The position numbers and the translations under genes are program-made. The notes under the pieces were generated by a model. It was not told where the DNA came from. It saw only the letters and a list, made by a program, of their open reading frames with translations, and did no database searches. From Planctomycetaceae bacterium (GTDB lineage Bacteria > Planctomycetota > Planctomycetia > Pirellulales > Pirellulaceae), in NCBI GenBank assembly GCA_002726245.1, contig PBSM01000144.1:1-57641 (forward strand): a stretch of 57,641 nt of DNA. The letters run 5' to 3'. Position 1 is the first letter of the stretch. Each line of letters starts with the position of its first letter. Shown one piece after another: positions 39,534 to 47,930 of this stretch.

Positions 39534-40619
39534 ATGAGAAGCTATATGAACACAATCGCGCGGGCACTGGTGCTGACGGTGTCGTTCGCGATGGTGTCGT
39601 TTGTGACGACTGTGTCCGCCGACGACGCCAAGACCGTCAAGGTTTTCATTCTCGCCGGGCAATCCAATATGGAAGGTAAGGCTTCCAACGAATTGCTCGA
39701 ACATCAGGTCACCGACTCAAAGACGAAGGATCAATTTGCTCACCTCCGCAAGAACGGCGAGTGGATCGTCCGTGATGATGTGTTCATTAAGTTCTTGGAC
39801 CGCAGCGGCGGGCTGACGATTGGCTACGGATCGCCGAACAAGACCGGCGCCGAGCTTGAATTCGGCAACACGATGGGCAAGCGCTTCGACGAGCCGGTAG
39901 TGCTGATCAAGGCTGCATGGGGAGGGCATTCGCTATACCAGAAGTTTCGTCCGCCCAGCGCCGGTCTGCCCAGCGACGACGTCCTTCAAACGGAGCTGGA
40001 GCGCGCGCAGGAACGCGTCAAGAAGAACAACGAGAAACGTAAACGCAACGACCCGTTGCCCACGATGGAAGAGATCAAGTCGCCGTACGGTTCGTCGTAT
40101 CGCAACATGATGACCGAAGTCGAGGAGACGTTCGACAACTACGAGGCAATGTTCCCCGCGCTCAAGGGAAAGAAGCTAGAAGTGGCTGGCTTCGTTTGGT
40201 TCCAGGGATTCAACGATATGTTCGGCGAATTTGCGCCGGGCGAGTACGAAGCGAATATGAAGATGTTCATTAACGATGTGCGCAAGGACTTGAAGGCTCC
40301 GAAGTTGCCGTTCGTGATCGGCGCGCTCGGGCAGAACGGCTCGAAGCCAGCTCAGAAGGGGATGTTGATCGTCCAGAACGCACAGCTTGCGATGAACGAC
40401 GTCCCGGAGTTCAAAGGCAACGTCAAGACGATCCGCACCGACGTGTTGGCGGACAAGGAAGCCGAGCGTTTGTTTCCGGGATGGAAGGATCATTTCGAAG
40501 AATGGAAGAAGGTCGGCTCGGATCGTCCGTACCATTACCTCGGCAGCGCGATCTGGTTCAACCGCATTGGCAAGGGCTTTGGCGAGGCGATGTTGGAGCT
40601 CATGAAGACCCAGGGCTAA
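39534..40619 (+). CDS. Sialate O-acetylesterase-like (SASA) exported esterase
   Basis: The 361-residue protein has a signal peptide (ALVLTVSFAMVSFVTTVSA) and the SGNH-type nucleophile block VFILAGQSNMEG. KAAWGGHSL, the region FVWFQGFNDM and late HYLGSAIWFNRIGKGFGEAM follow. Members remove acetyl groups from sugars or act on other carbohydrate esters. The SGNH Ser is in GQSNMEG. AGGAG lies 8 bases before the ATG. It fits with carbohydrate work in the periplasm, as do the nearby epimerase and sulfatase genes. Confidence 0.88.
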   Translation: MRSYMNTIARALVLTVSFAMVSFVTTVSADDAKTVKVFILAGQSNMEGKASNELLEHQVTDSKTKDQFAHLRKNGEWIVRDDVFIKFLDRSGGLTIGYGSPNKTGAELEFGNTMGKRFDEPVVLIKAAWGGHSLYQKFRPPSAGLPSDDVLQTELERAQERVKKNNEKRKRNDPLPTMEEIKSPYGSSYRNMMTEVEETFDNYEAMFPALKGKKLEVAGFVWFQGFNDMFGEFAPGEYEANMKMFINDVRKDLKAPKLPFVIGALGQNGSKPAQKGMLIVQNAQLAMNDVPEFKGNVKTIRTDVLADKEAERLFPGWKDHFEEWKKVGSDRPYHYLGSAIWFNRIGKGFGEAMLELMKTQG

Positions 40620-40674
40620 ATTCCAGCCGGGATGCGAAAAACAGGCGAATTCCGTCGTTTGCCGAGTGTTGTAG

Positions 40675-40691
40675 GGTGCATGAAATGCACC
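40675..40691. repeat. GGTGCAT-type hairpin
   Basis: GGTGCATGAAATGCACC is a perfect 7-base stem with a GAA loop, just after the esterase gene. Its GAA loop matches that in the GCCCC and GTCCC hairpins. Confidence 0.7.
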
Positions 40692-40730
40692 AAAGCTGAG
40701 AAATAACGGCGTGTTGCCCACGCTCCACAA

Positions 40731-41252
40731 TTAAAGTAGACACCTCCCCCGATCGGGCAGTGTTACCGTTTGAGATTTCTCGCTGATTTGAGGTGCCTGA
40801 GGATTGGGCAGCACTTCAATCGAAGAAAGTAGAGATAGTGGGACAGGCGGGCCGAAGCTGTAGCCTACAAACTCAGCCGTCTCTACTGCGGAGGGCGCAA
40901 TGCAATTGTCAATTTTTGATCTGCCGAGTTTGTGTGGTTGCACTCGCTCGTGATGCACGCCGGGTTCACCGACCTGTTGTCCTGTTCCTTTGGATTCTGG
41001 GGGATCAGCTGTGACATAGTTGATTCCGTTGTCTCTGAGGCACTCAAGCATGGATGCGAGCGTCGATGTATCGCGAAACTGCACTATCACCGACTCATCT
41101 ATTCGCCGCTGTTCGACTGCTGCTGCTTCCTCTGAGCTGAATAACACAATGGCTCGATCTTGCGTTCCTTCGATATGTGCATCAACACAGAGGGGACGCA
41201 AGATAACCTGATCCATTTGGGATACAACAAAACATGGAATGCCGATCTTCAT
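40731..41252 (-). CDS. Hypothetical protein
   Basis: The 173-residue protein begins KIGIPCFVVSQMDQVILRPL, passes through AIVLFSSEEAAAVEQRRIDE and FRDTSTLASMLECLRDNGIN, and ends with a disordered tail rich in Pro, Ser and Gln. I do not recognise it; the front half could be an alpha/beta fold similar to SseB-like domains, but this is weak. AGAGG precedes the ATG at 41252. Neighbours give no hint. Confidence 0.55.
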   Translation of the reverse strand: MKIGIPCFVVSQMDQVILRPLCVDAHIEGTQDRAIVLFSSEEAAAVEQRRIDESVIVQFRDTSTLASMLECLRDNGINYVTADPPESKGTGQQVGEPGVHHERVQPHKLGRSKIDNCIAPSAVETAEFVGYSFGPPVPLSLLSSIEVLPNPQAPQISEKSQTVTLPDRGRCLL

Positions 41253-41341
41253 GGCAGCCTCTGGCTTGACGCAAAAAAGCCGAGGGCATACCATGCAAGT
41301 GACGAAAAAAGCAGGGCCGTCTTCGGCTCGAAACAATGAAG

Positions 41342-41371
41342 CGCCGTGAGGTTAGCCCCTCACGGCGTTTT
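41342..41371 (+). terminator. Rho-independent terminator, plus strand
   Basis: A perfect 10-base stem CGCCGTGAGG/CCTCACGGCG with loop TTAGCC is followed by TTTTC. No plus-strand gene ends before it. On the minus strand the stem encodes the last codons of a 48-residue frame whose stop codon lies in the loop. Confidence 0.7.
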
Positions 41372-41498
41372 CGCATTGTACCGTTCGTTTCGCGTTCCGG
41401 CTATTCTCTTTCGGCGGCGCGTACTTCGGATTCTTCTTAGCGAGCGGCGCTCCGCGAAGAATGATCGGGCGACGGAATGGCAGGATGACTGGCTTCAT
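41352..41498 (-). CDS. Small basic protein coupled to an IS1-like remnant
   Basis: The 48-residue frame starts MKPVILPFRRPIILRGAPLA and is rich in Lys, Arg and Pro. Its ATG overlaps the transposase-remnant stop (ATGA), and GGAGG lies 6 bases upstream, so it has good initiation signals. It ends within the terminator hairpin. I do not recognise it; it may be a passenger frame of the element or chance. Confidence 0.35.
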   Translation of the reverse strand: MKPVILPFRRPIILRGAPLAKKNPKYAPPKENSRNAKRTVQCENAVRG

Positions 41499-41765
41499 GC
41501 CACACCTCCAGCCATCAGGTCGTCGAAGCTCCAGAACCGATCGACAACACCAGCGGCCATCGCGGCGGGCGGGCGATACCGACCACACTTGCCGCTATCG
41601 TCGGAATAGCGCGAACGCCAACAGAAGTTGTAATAGGCCAAGTGCAATGCGATCGCGTCTTCTAGGTTCTCCAACTTCCTTGAGAAGCCCAGAGCGAGGC
41701 GAGTGAACCGCTTCATGAAGGTGCGGATCGTCAGATTGTTTCGCTCGACGTGAGACGTGCATATC
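41495..41765 (-). pseudogene. IS1-family transposase, C-terminal remnant
   Basis: The minus-strand frame reads CTSHVERNNLTIRTFMKRFT, then RLALGFSRKLENLEDAIALH and LAYYNFCWRSRYSDDSGKC. This is the C-terminal end of IS1-like transposases, including the catalytic Glu of HVERNN and the basic helix. Upstream of CTSHV the similarity stops, so about two thirds of the gene is missing. The fragment lies within 20 bases of the end of the nucleotide-sugar dehydrogenase gene. No inverted repeats are seen. Confidence 0.8.
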
Positions 41766-41783
41766 GACCAGGGGCTTCCGCCA

Positions 41784-43118
41784 CTATGCCTTGTAGATCT
41801 TCTCGCGTCCTTCCGTCACGCTGTTCGTGGCGTTGCGCGTGTCGATGACTAGCGGCGAACGTTGCACGATGAAGTCCCAGTCGTAGGCCGTGTGGTCAGT
41901 CGCGATTAAGACACAATCTTGTTGGCCGAGATAATCAGTGGTTAGGTCTTCGCTCGCCAAGCGAGGCACGTCGAAGTGGCGCATGGTTGGCAGTTCTGGA
42001 ATGTGTGGGTCGTTGTAGCTGAGAAGGGCTCCGCGCTCTTGCAATAACTCCATTAGTTTGAAGGATGGGCTTTCGCGGGGGTCATCGACGTCTTTCTTGT
42101 AGGCAACGCCGAGAATGGAAATGCGACTGCCGCGGACCGGCTTGCCGATGTCGTTTAGCGCCTCGGCGACTCGCGAGACGACATAGGTCGGCATGCTGGT
42201 GTTGATTTCGCCCGCCAACTCGATGAAGCGGGTCGGCATCTCATGTTGGCGGGCGAGCCAGCTAAGGTAGAACGGGTCGATGGGGATGCAGTGCCCGCCG
42301 AGTCCTGGACCTGGGTAAAATGCTTGAAAACCAAAGGGTTTCGTTTTCGCGGCATCGATCACTTCCCAGATGTCGATGCCCAGCCGCTGAAAGAGCAGCT
42401 TCAACTCGTTCACCATCGCGATGTTCACCGAGCGATACGTGTTCTCCAAGATCTTGCACGCTTCGGCAACTTCGCAACTCGACACCGGGATCGTTTCGAC
42501 AACGGCATGCCCGTAAAGCATCGCTGCCAGTTCCAAGCTTGCGGCGTCCATGCCGCCCACAACTTTCGGGATGCTGCTGGCGGAGTAATCCGCGTTTCCA
42601 GGGTCCTCTCGCTCGGGACTGTACGCGAGAAAGAAATCCTCTCCAACGGTCAAGCCTGACTCGGCGAGAATCGGTAGCAGAACGTCGCGCGTTGTTCCGG
42701 GATACGTCGTACTTTCCAGGACCACGAGTTGCCCCGGTCGCAAAGCAGCGGTGATCTGCTTCGCGGTGGCTTCCACATACGTCAAGTCGGGATCGCGACT
42801 GCCGGTCAGCGGTGTGGGGACACAAATCAGAATGACGTCCGCCTCTGCCAGACGAGTCATGTCGGCTGTCGGATCGAATTTGCCGTCGGCAACCCGGCTA
42901 GCGATCCACTCCGCAGACAGATGTTTGATATAGCTTTCGCCGGCCAGCAGTCGCTCGACCTTCTCTTGATCGACATCAAACCCTATCGTCGCAAAGCCAG
43001 CCTCGATGAACGCCTTCGCGAGCGGAAGGCCGACGTATCCTAGACCGACAATGCCGACGCGTGCGGCTTTAGTCCGCACCGAATCCGCTAGCATCCGTTG
43101 GTGAGAGCCTGATGTCAT
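41784..43118 (-). CDS. Nucleotide-sugar dehydrogenase (UDP-GlcNAc/UDP-Glc 6-dehydrogenase family)
   Basis: The 444-residue enzyme oxidises the C6 hydroxyl of a UDP-sugar to a carboxylate in two NAD steps. The N-terminal NAD fold shows VGIVGLGYVGLPLAKAF, followed by VPTPLTGSRDPDLTYV and LESTTYPGTTRDVL. The middle has AFYPGPGLGGHCIPIDPFYL with the catalytic Cys. The C-terminal domain (ILGVAYKKDVDDPRESP) binds the sugar nucleotide. The sequence is nearer the WecC/TviB-like group than UDP-glucose dehydrogenase, so the product may be a UDP-uronic acid of an amino sugar. It fits with glmS and the epimerase nearby. Confidence 0.92.
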   Translation of the reverse strand: MTSGSHQRMLADSVRTKAARVGIVGLGYVGLPLAKAFIEAGFATIGFDVDQEKVERLLAGESYIKHLSAEWIASRVADGKFDPTADMTRLAEADVILICVPTPLTGSRDPDLTYVEATAKQITAALRPGQLVVLESTTYPGTTRDVLLPILAESGLTVGEDFFLAYSPEREDPGNADYSASSIPKVVGGMDAASLELAAMLYGHAVVETIPVSSCEVAEACKILENTYRSVNIAMVNELKLLFQRLGIDIWEVIDAAKTKPFGFQAFYPGPGLGGHCIPIDPFYLSWLARQHEMPTRFIELAGEINTSMPTYVVSRVAEALNDIGKPVRGSRISILGVAYKKDVDDPRESPSFKLMELLQERGALLSYNDPHIPELPTMRHFDVPRLASEDLTTDYLGQQDCVLIATDHTAYDWDFIVQRSPLVIDTRNATNSVTEGREKIYKA

Positions 43119-43250
43119 TGCTTGCTCCGAGATGAGTTCTCTTCAGACTACACCGTACGCTCGATGCAACAAGGTGACTGCCACCAAGACGCTTTGTTGA
43201 ACAGCGTCACTTGAGACGAGGCCAGCATACTTAACTGGTTACGAATCGGT

Positions 43251-43323
43251 CGTTTAACCGCAAGCCGGAGGCGTGCGCTTCCGCAGCGGAGAGAAGCGCA
43301 CGCCTCCGGCTTGCGGTTAAACG
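43251..43323. repeat. 73-bp perfect palindrome (31-base arms)
   Basis: The arms 43251-43281 and 43293-43323 are perfectly inverted over 31 bases around an 11-base loop. The arm contains GTTTAACCGCAAGCCGGAGG and shares its core with the element at 15394-15500. It lies in the 370-base gap between the dehydrogenase and glmS genes, which are divergent. No gene is visible in the gap. Confidence 0.95.
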
Positions 43324-43488
43324 ATGTACTCGCATCCCTTCGAGTCACTCTCCATCTGCCAATCGCCCGAAGCCGCAGGGTTGGGCACAATTCGAACTGC
43401 TCTTTCGGGCGGAGAGTACGTTCTGCTACGATCCCGCCCCTTGATCCCGTCAAAAAAAGGGTCCGATCGGATTCTCGGAGTTGACAGT

Positions 43489-45354
43489 ATGTGTGGAATT
43501 GTTGGCTATATCGGGTATGGTGACGCTAGTGAGTTCTTGCTCGAAGGCTTGCGCCGACTGGAGTATCGCGGCTACGACAGTGCTGGTGTCGCCATCATCG
43601 ATCCGGATGGAGTGGTCTCCGTTCGAAAGACAACTGGGCGAATCGAGCGTCTGGCTTCGGCGTTGGCCAGCGCACCGCTGCCAGGTTCGATCGGTATCGG
43701 TCACACTCGCTGGGCGACCCACGGCCCCGCGACGGAAGGCAATGCCCACCCACACTACGGCGGCGACCGCCTGCTCACGCTCTGCCACAACGGAGTGATC
43801 GAGAACTTTCAGGCATTGAAGACGAAGCTCGAAAGCGAAGGCTATGTCTTCCAGTCCGCGACGGATACGGAAGTCATCGCACATCTCATCTCGTCCTGCC
43901 TCGATCGGCAAGAATCGCCGGTACGAGATGCAGATCCGCATGCACACCTTGCGCAAGCCGTTAAGGAAGCACTCGAGCAGATCCGTGGTACGTACGGTCT
44001 GGCGATTGTGTTTCGCGATTACCCTGGCGTCATCATCGCAGCTCGGCTCGGCAGTCCGCTGGTCTTGGGTGTTGGCACTGACGAGCACTTCATTGCCAGC
44101 GATGCGTCCCCGCTGGTCGGTCATACCGACAAGATCATCTACCTCAGCGATCATCAAATCGCCGTGTTAACAGCCGATTCTCTTCGCGTCACACACCGCG
44201 ACCATGGCCGCGTCCAGCCGAGTGTCGAAGCGCTCCAAGCTGATACGTCGGACGTGACTTTGAATGGCTATTCACACTACATGCTCAAGGAGATCTTTGA
44301 GCAACCGGAATCGTTGAAGAACGCGATGCGTGGCCGATTGAGCGAAGATGATGCAACGGCCATGTTCGGCGGGCTGAACCTCACGCCACAACAGCTTGGC
44401 AGCGTAGATCGCATCATCTTGACAGCTTGTGGAACGAGTTGGCACGCGGCGTTGCTTGGCGAGTATTTGATCGAAGAGTTCGCTCGCATCCCCGTCGAAG
44501 TCGAATACGCGAGCGAACTGCGTTATCGCAATCCGCCGGTTGATCCCGGTACGCTCGTCTTTGCGATTTCTCAAAGCGGTGAAACGGCTGACACGCTCGG
44601 CGCGATCCGCGAAATGAAACGCAAAGGCCATCATACGCTGGCGATCTGTAATGTCGTCGGCAGCAGCATCGCTCAAGAAGCCGACGGTGGGATCTACTTG
44701 CACGCCGGTCCCGAGATCGGAGTCGCATCGACCAAGGCATACACGTCCCAATGCCTGGTACTCTCGCTGCTGGCTTTGTACTTCGGTCGCATGCGACATC
44801 TAAGCTTTGATGCCGGCCAACGGATCATCAACTCGCTGCACGGCTTACCGAGCAAAGTACTCGCAGCCTTGCAGACGGGTGAAGAAGTGAAGCAAATCGC
44901 GGCAAAGTACTGCGATGCAACGAACTTCCTCTACCTTGGCCGGCAATACAACTTCCCGACGGCTTTGGAAGGTGCTCTCAAGCTAAAGGAAATCAGCTAC
45001 ATCCATGCCGAGGGTTATCCGGCGGCGGAGATGAAGCATGGGCCTATCGCCTTGGTTGATGAACACACACCCAGCGTCTTCATCGTTCCACATGGATTTG
45101 TCTATGACAAAGTCATGTCGAATATTGAAGAGGTAAAGGCACGTGGTGGGCCGATCATCGCAATCGTCGAAGAAGGCGATACGCGAGTCGCCGAGTTGGC
45201 TGATGATGTCGTCACGGTACCGAGCGTCGATGAGTTCCTGCAGCCATTCGTCAGTATCATTCCGCTGCAGTTACTGTCGTATCACATTGCCTTGTTGCGT
45301 GGTTGCGATGTCGATAAGCCGCGCAACTTGGCGAAGAGCGTAACAGTGGAGTAA
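43489..45354 (+). CDS. glmS: Glutamine-fructose-6-phosphate aminotransferase
   Basis: The 621-residue enzyme makes glucosamine-6-phosphate from fructose-6-phosphate and glutamine, feeding cell-wall and surface sugars. Met-Cys at the start (MCGIVGYIGYGD) gives the Ntn nucleophile, followed by GIGHTRWATHGP. Two SIS domains follow: TACGTSWHAALLGEYLIEEF, VFAISQSGETADT, and ending RNLAKSVTVE. The ATG at 43489 is chosen over an upstream frame because Cys must be residue 2. The upstream region has no visible ribozyme-type structure. Confidence 0.97.
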   Translation: MCGIVGYIGYGDASEFLLEGLRRLEYRGYDSAGVAIIDPDGVVSVRKTTGRIERLASALASAPLPGSIGIGHTRWATHGPATEGNAHPHYGGDRLLTLCHNGVIENFQALKTKLESEGYVFQSATDTEVIAHLISSCLDRQESPVRDADPHAHLAQAVKEALEQIRGTYGLAIVFRDYPGVIIAARLGSPLVLGVGTDEHFIASDASPLVGHTDKIIYLSDHQIAVLTADSLRVTHRDHGRVQPSVEALQADTSDVTLNGYSHYMLKEIFEQPESLKNAMRGRLSEDDATAMFGGLNLTPQQLGSVDRIILTACGTSWHAALLGEYLIEEFARIPVEVEYASELRYRNPPVDPGTLVFAISQSGETADTLGAIREMKRKGHHTLAICNVVGSSIAQEADGGIYLHAGPEIGVASTKAYTSQCLVLSLLALYFGRMRHLSFDAGQRIINSLHGLPSKVLAALQTGEEVKQIAAKYCDATNFLYLGRQYNFPTALEGALKLKEISYIHAEGYPAAEMKHGPIALVDEHTPSVFIVPHGFVYDKVMSNIEEVKARGGPIIAIVEEGDTRVAELADDVVTVPSVDEFLQPFVSIIPLQLLSYHIALLRGCDVDKPRNLAKSVTVE

Positions 45355-45455
45355 GTGTCTCGGAGGCGTGAATAATGCAACTTCTTAGTAGGTAAGGAAC
45401 GAACTAACAATTAAACCGGAACCTTGGGTAGGCGTGCGGCGATAATTTCCGAGCG

Positions 45456-45656
45456 TTGTCCCGAAGGGACCCCGTCAATTAGCCCCAGGTTTCAACCTGG
45501 GGATCGATAACCCATACCCCAAACGAGTCCCGAAGGGACGATGGCGAACTGGCGTGTCAACCTATTGCCGTCGTCCCTTGGGACTAAGGAGCTGTGTTTA
45601 CATCCGTTCCCCCAGACTGAAGTCTGGGGCTAATTGACGGGGTCCCTTCGGGACAA
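45456..45656. repeat. 201-bp composite palindromic element with perfect 33-bp inverted ends
   Basis: Positions 45456-45488 and 45624-45656 are perfect inverted copies over 33 bases. Each arm contains GTCCCGAAGGGAC and half of a second hairpin (CCCCAGGTTTCAACCTGGGG on the left, CCCCAGACTGAAGTCTGGGG on the right). A further GTCCCGAAGGGAC lies at about 45527-45539, with a nearly inverted partner (GTCCCTTGGGAC) at about 45573-45584. Six hairpins are thus stacked in 201 bases. The gap from 45355 to 45727 holds no visible gene apart from this element. Confidence 0.95.
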
Positions 45657-45727
45657 TCATTCCAGCCGAGATGCCGAATTAATCTCAAGTCCGTGCCTAG
45701 CTCGGGCAACGAACGGGAGCAGCGACG

Positions 45728-45928
45728 ATGAGCGAACTGAAACTAAACTTCAACAGCAAGAAGTCACTTTGTGTACACGTTGGTGAAGACGCGGGCAAAG
45801 AGATCACCGCTTTGTTGGAAGCTCTAATTCGTAAGGTCGAAGAGCTCGAACGCAATAAAGTCGATGTCATACCCATCGTCCCGACAACGCCGGCTCGCCA
45901 AGTCATTCCGATCAGCGACGCGGCTTGA
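45728..45928 (+). CDS. Small hypothetical protein
   Basis: The 66-residue protein (SELKLNFNSKKSLCVHVGED, then a helix AGKEITALLEALIRKVEELE and a polar tail) is unknown. A GGGAG site lies before the ATG. The following epimerase gene is 70 bases downstream in the same direction. The codon choice looks like real coding sequence. Confidence 0.6.
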   Translation: MSELKLNFNSKKSLCVHVGEDAGKEITALLEALIRKVEELERNKVDVIPIVPTTPARQVIPISDAA

Positions 45929-45998
45929 GCAACCGGAACACGTTCCGGCGGGAATTGTGTAGAATCCAGTCAGGATGACGCGGGCGTGGAAGATCAGC

Positions 45999-47009
45999 AT
46001 GACGAAGTATCTCGTAACCGGTGCAGCCGGCTTCATCGGCTACCATCTCTGCGAGCAACTGCTTGGTCGTGGCGACGAAGTCGTCGGGATCGACAACCTC
46101 AACGGCTACTACTCTGTTCAGCTCAAGCGAGACAGACTTGCTCAACTAGTAGGCCGCGCGGGCTTTGCTTTCCATCAACTCGACGTCGCCGATGACAAGG
46201 CGGTGCAAGACTTGGCCGCTCACGAACGCTTTCAAGTCGTCCTGCATATGGCCGCTCAAGCGGGTGTCCGCTACTCGCTACAGAATCCGCAAGCGTATGT
46301 GCAAAGCAACTTGGTTGGTTTATTGAGCATCCTGGAAGCTTGTCGGCACAACAACGTTGGACATCTCGTTTACGCGTCATCTAGTTCGGTCTACGGCGCG
46401 AACACAAAGATGCCGTTCTCGGTTCACGACAACGTCGATCATCCCGTTAGCTTGTACGCGGCATCCAAGAAGGCGAACGAGTTGATGGCTCATTCGTACA
46501 GTCATCTGTACGGCCTCCCGACGACGGGGCTTCGTTTCTTCACGGTCTATGGCCCCTGGGGCCGGCCTGACATGGCCTTGTTTCTGTTCACCAAAGCGAT
46601 TCTCGAAGGCCAGCCGATTGACGTGTACAACCACGGCAAGATGCAACGTGATTTCACGTACATCGACGACATCGTCGAAGGAGTGATTCGTACGGCCGAC
46701 AACATCGCTCAACCGAATGCAGACTGGTCGAGCGACGCCCCTGATCCTGGCACAAGTCGCGTGCCCTACCGGCTCTATAACATTGGTAACAACCAGCCCG
46801 TTGAGCTGATGCGATTGATCGAAGTTCTCGAAGCCGAACTAGGGCGCGAGGCTGAAAAGAATCTGATGCCGCTGCAAGCCGGTGACGTTCCCGCCACGTA
46901 CGCGAACGTCGATGCTCTGATGAGCGACGTAGGCTTCCGGCCCGCTACATCGATCGAGGAAGGTGTCAGCAAGTTCGTGCGGTGGTATCGCGAGTATCAC
47001 GGCGTGTGA
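45999..47009 (+). CDS. NAD-dependent epimerase, UDP-glucuronate 4-epimerase-like
   Basis: This is a 336-residue extended short-chain dehydrogenase. The NAD site is VTGAAGFIGYHL, the catalytic triad region is SSSSVYGA and YAASKKANE (Tyr-x3-Lys), and substrate-binding blocks are LRFFTVYGPWGRPDMALFLF and GKMQRDFTYIDDIVEG. The pattern matches UDP-glucuronate 4-epimerases (GRPDMA). It would convert UDP-glucuronate to UDP-galacturonate for polysaccharide. A GGAAGA site precedes the ATG at 45999; an ATG 24 bases upstream is also possible. Confidence 0.93.
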   Translation: MTKYLVTGAAGFIGYHLCEQLLGRGDEVVGIDNLNGYYSVQLKRDRLAQLVGRAGFAFHQLDVADDKAVQDLAAHERFQVVLHMAAQAGVRYSLQNPQAYVQSNLVGLLSILEACRHNNVGHLVYASSSSVYGANTKMPFSVHDNVDHPVSLYAASKKANELMAHSYSHLYGLPTTGLRFFTVYGPWGRPDMALFLFTKAILEGQPIDVYNHGKMQRDFTYIDDIVEGVIRTADNIAQPNADWSSDAPDPGTSRVPYRLYNIGNNQPVELMRLIEVLEAELGREAEKNLMPLQAGDVPATYANVDALMSDVGFRPATSIEEGVSKFVRWYREYHGV

Positions 47010-47084
47010 GACCCTAGGTCTGTAAGATTCTCCTCCGATCCCCGAATTACTGTCGTTCGCAATTCTCAACAGCAGGAGTATTCG

Positions 47085-47432
47085 ATGTTCTGGGATCTCT
47101 ATCAGCAGATGCAAATCCATGACGTTCAAGACACGGCGTGGCAGACGCGAGACGAAGCATCGATGTTGCGTCGCGAACTGCGCGATTTGCGGCGGTCAAT
47201 CGACTCCCTGGCGCTGACATGTGCGGCGTTGTGGGAACTGCAGCGTGAACGGGGCAGTATCACAGACGACGAACTAGTCGCCAAAATGCAAGAGATTGAT
47301 CTGCGCGATGGCCAACTGGACGGCAAGATGACGAAGCCCGCAACCGTATGCCCAAGTTGTGAACGTGCGAACAACGCGAGCCGAAAAAACTGCATGTACT
47401 GCGGGACATCACTACCGACATCGCCAATGTAG
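47085..47432 (+). CDS. Hypothetical protein with C-terminal zinc ribbon
   Basis: The 115-residue protein has a long helix (TRDEASMLRRELRDLRRSID, probably a coiled coil). The C-terminus has two CxxC pairs (CPSCERANNASRKNCMYCG), a zinc-ribbon type. The function is unknown. AGGAG lies 7 bases before the ATG. It may bind nucleic acid or a protein partner via the ribbon. Confidence 0.7.
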   Translation: MFWDLYQQMQIHDVQDTAWQTRDEASMLRRELRDLRRSIDSLALTCAALWELQRERGSITDDELVAKMQEIDLRDGQLDGKMTKPATVCPSCERANNASRKNCMYCGTSLPTSPM

Positions 47433-47507
47433 TCTGCTCGCCGATCTCGGTGTGAGTTCGTGCTATAATCCCAGGCATCGATCCGTGCCGCTCGAAGTGA
47501 GCAAAAG

Positions 47508-47930
47508 ATGCCTCAGCGTACGAAGAACTTCTTGCCGCAGTTCAGCCTGCAAGCCTTCTTTGAGCTTACGTCTGGCTCCGCCCTTCTGATAGCCGCGTTT
47601 CTCCAAGACAGTCTGTTCGTGAATTGGCTTGTTTTTGCATTCTTCATGGTTTGGGTAGTTCGCGTTCGCGACCTGCCGTTGCGCTGGTCCTTGATGAGCT
47701 GTTTTGGGGGATGCGCTGCTGTTTTCTTCGGCTTGATGTGCTTACAATTGGCGTTCGAGAACGCGACTGATCTCGGACGTCGAAGTCGCTTTGAGTATCT
47801 TGCGTTTCTCGGCCCGATGGTCAGCGGGTGCGGGCTGGGCATGGCGTTGATTGGGATGACGCTGGCCTTCCGCTGCTTGGTCGGTCTGCGCGTGACGTCA
47901 GATACGAGGTACAGCGATGGACAAGGTTGA
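47508..47930 (+). CDS. Small membrane protein
   Basis: The 140-residue protein has about four membrane helices (LTSGSALLIAAFLQDSLFV, WLVFAFFMVWVVRV, LMSCFGGCAAVFFGLMCLQL, LGPMVSGCGLGMALIGMTLA). I do not recognise a family. The stop overlaps the next gene by 14 bases, so both are probably translated together. Confidence 0.65.
   Translation: MPQRTKNFLPQFSLQAFFELTSGSALLIAAFLQDSLFVNWLVFAFFMVWVVRVRDLPLRWSLMSCFGGCAAVFFGLMCLQLAFENATDLGRRSRFEYLAFLGPMVSGCGLGMALIGMTLAFRCLVGLRVTSDTRYSDGQG

Noticed and set aside
40841..40870. GTGGGACAGGC resembling the right-edge repeat
   Set aside because: Only 11 bases match and there is no inverted partner; taken as chance.
43324..43488. Possible glmS ribozyme upstream of glmS
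   Set aside because: The region shows none of the conserved core, and the plus-strand frame that runs through it only extends the glmS frame; glmS must begin with Met-Cys at 43489.
45456..45656. CRISPR-like array at 45.5 kb
   Set aside because: Repeats are inverted and nested, not direct with equal spacers, and no cas genes are present.
45912..46145. Minus-strand frame opposite the epimerase start
   Set aside because: It is antisense to well-supported coding sequence and has no motif.
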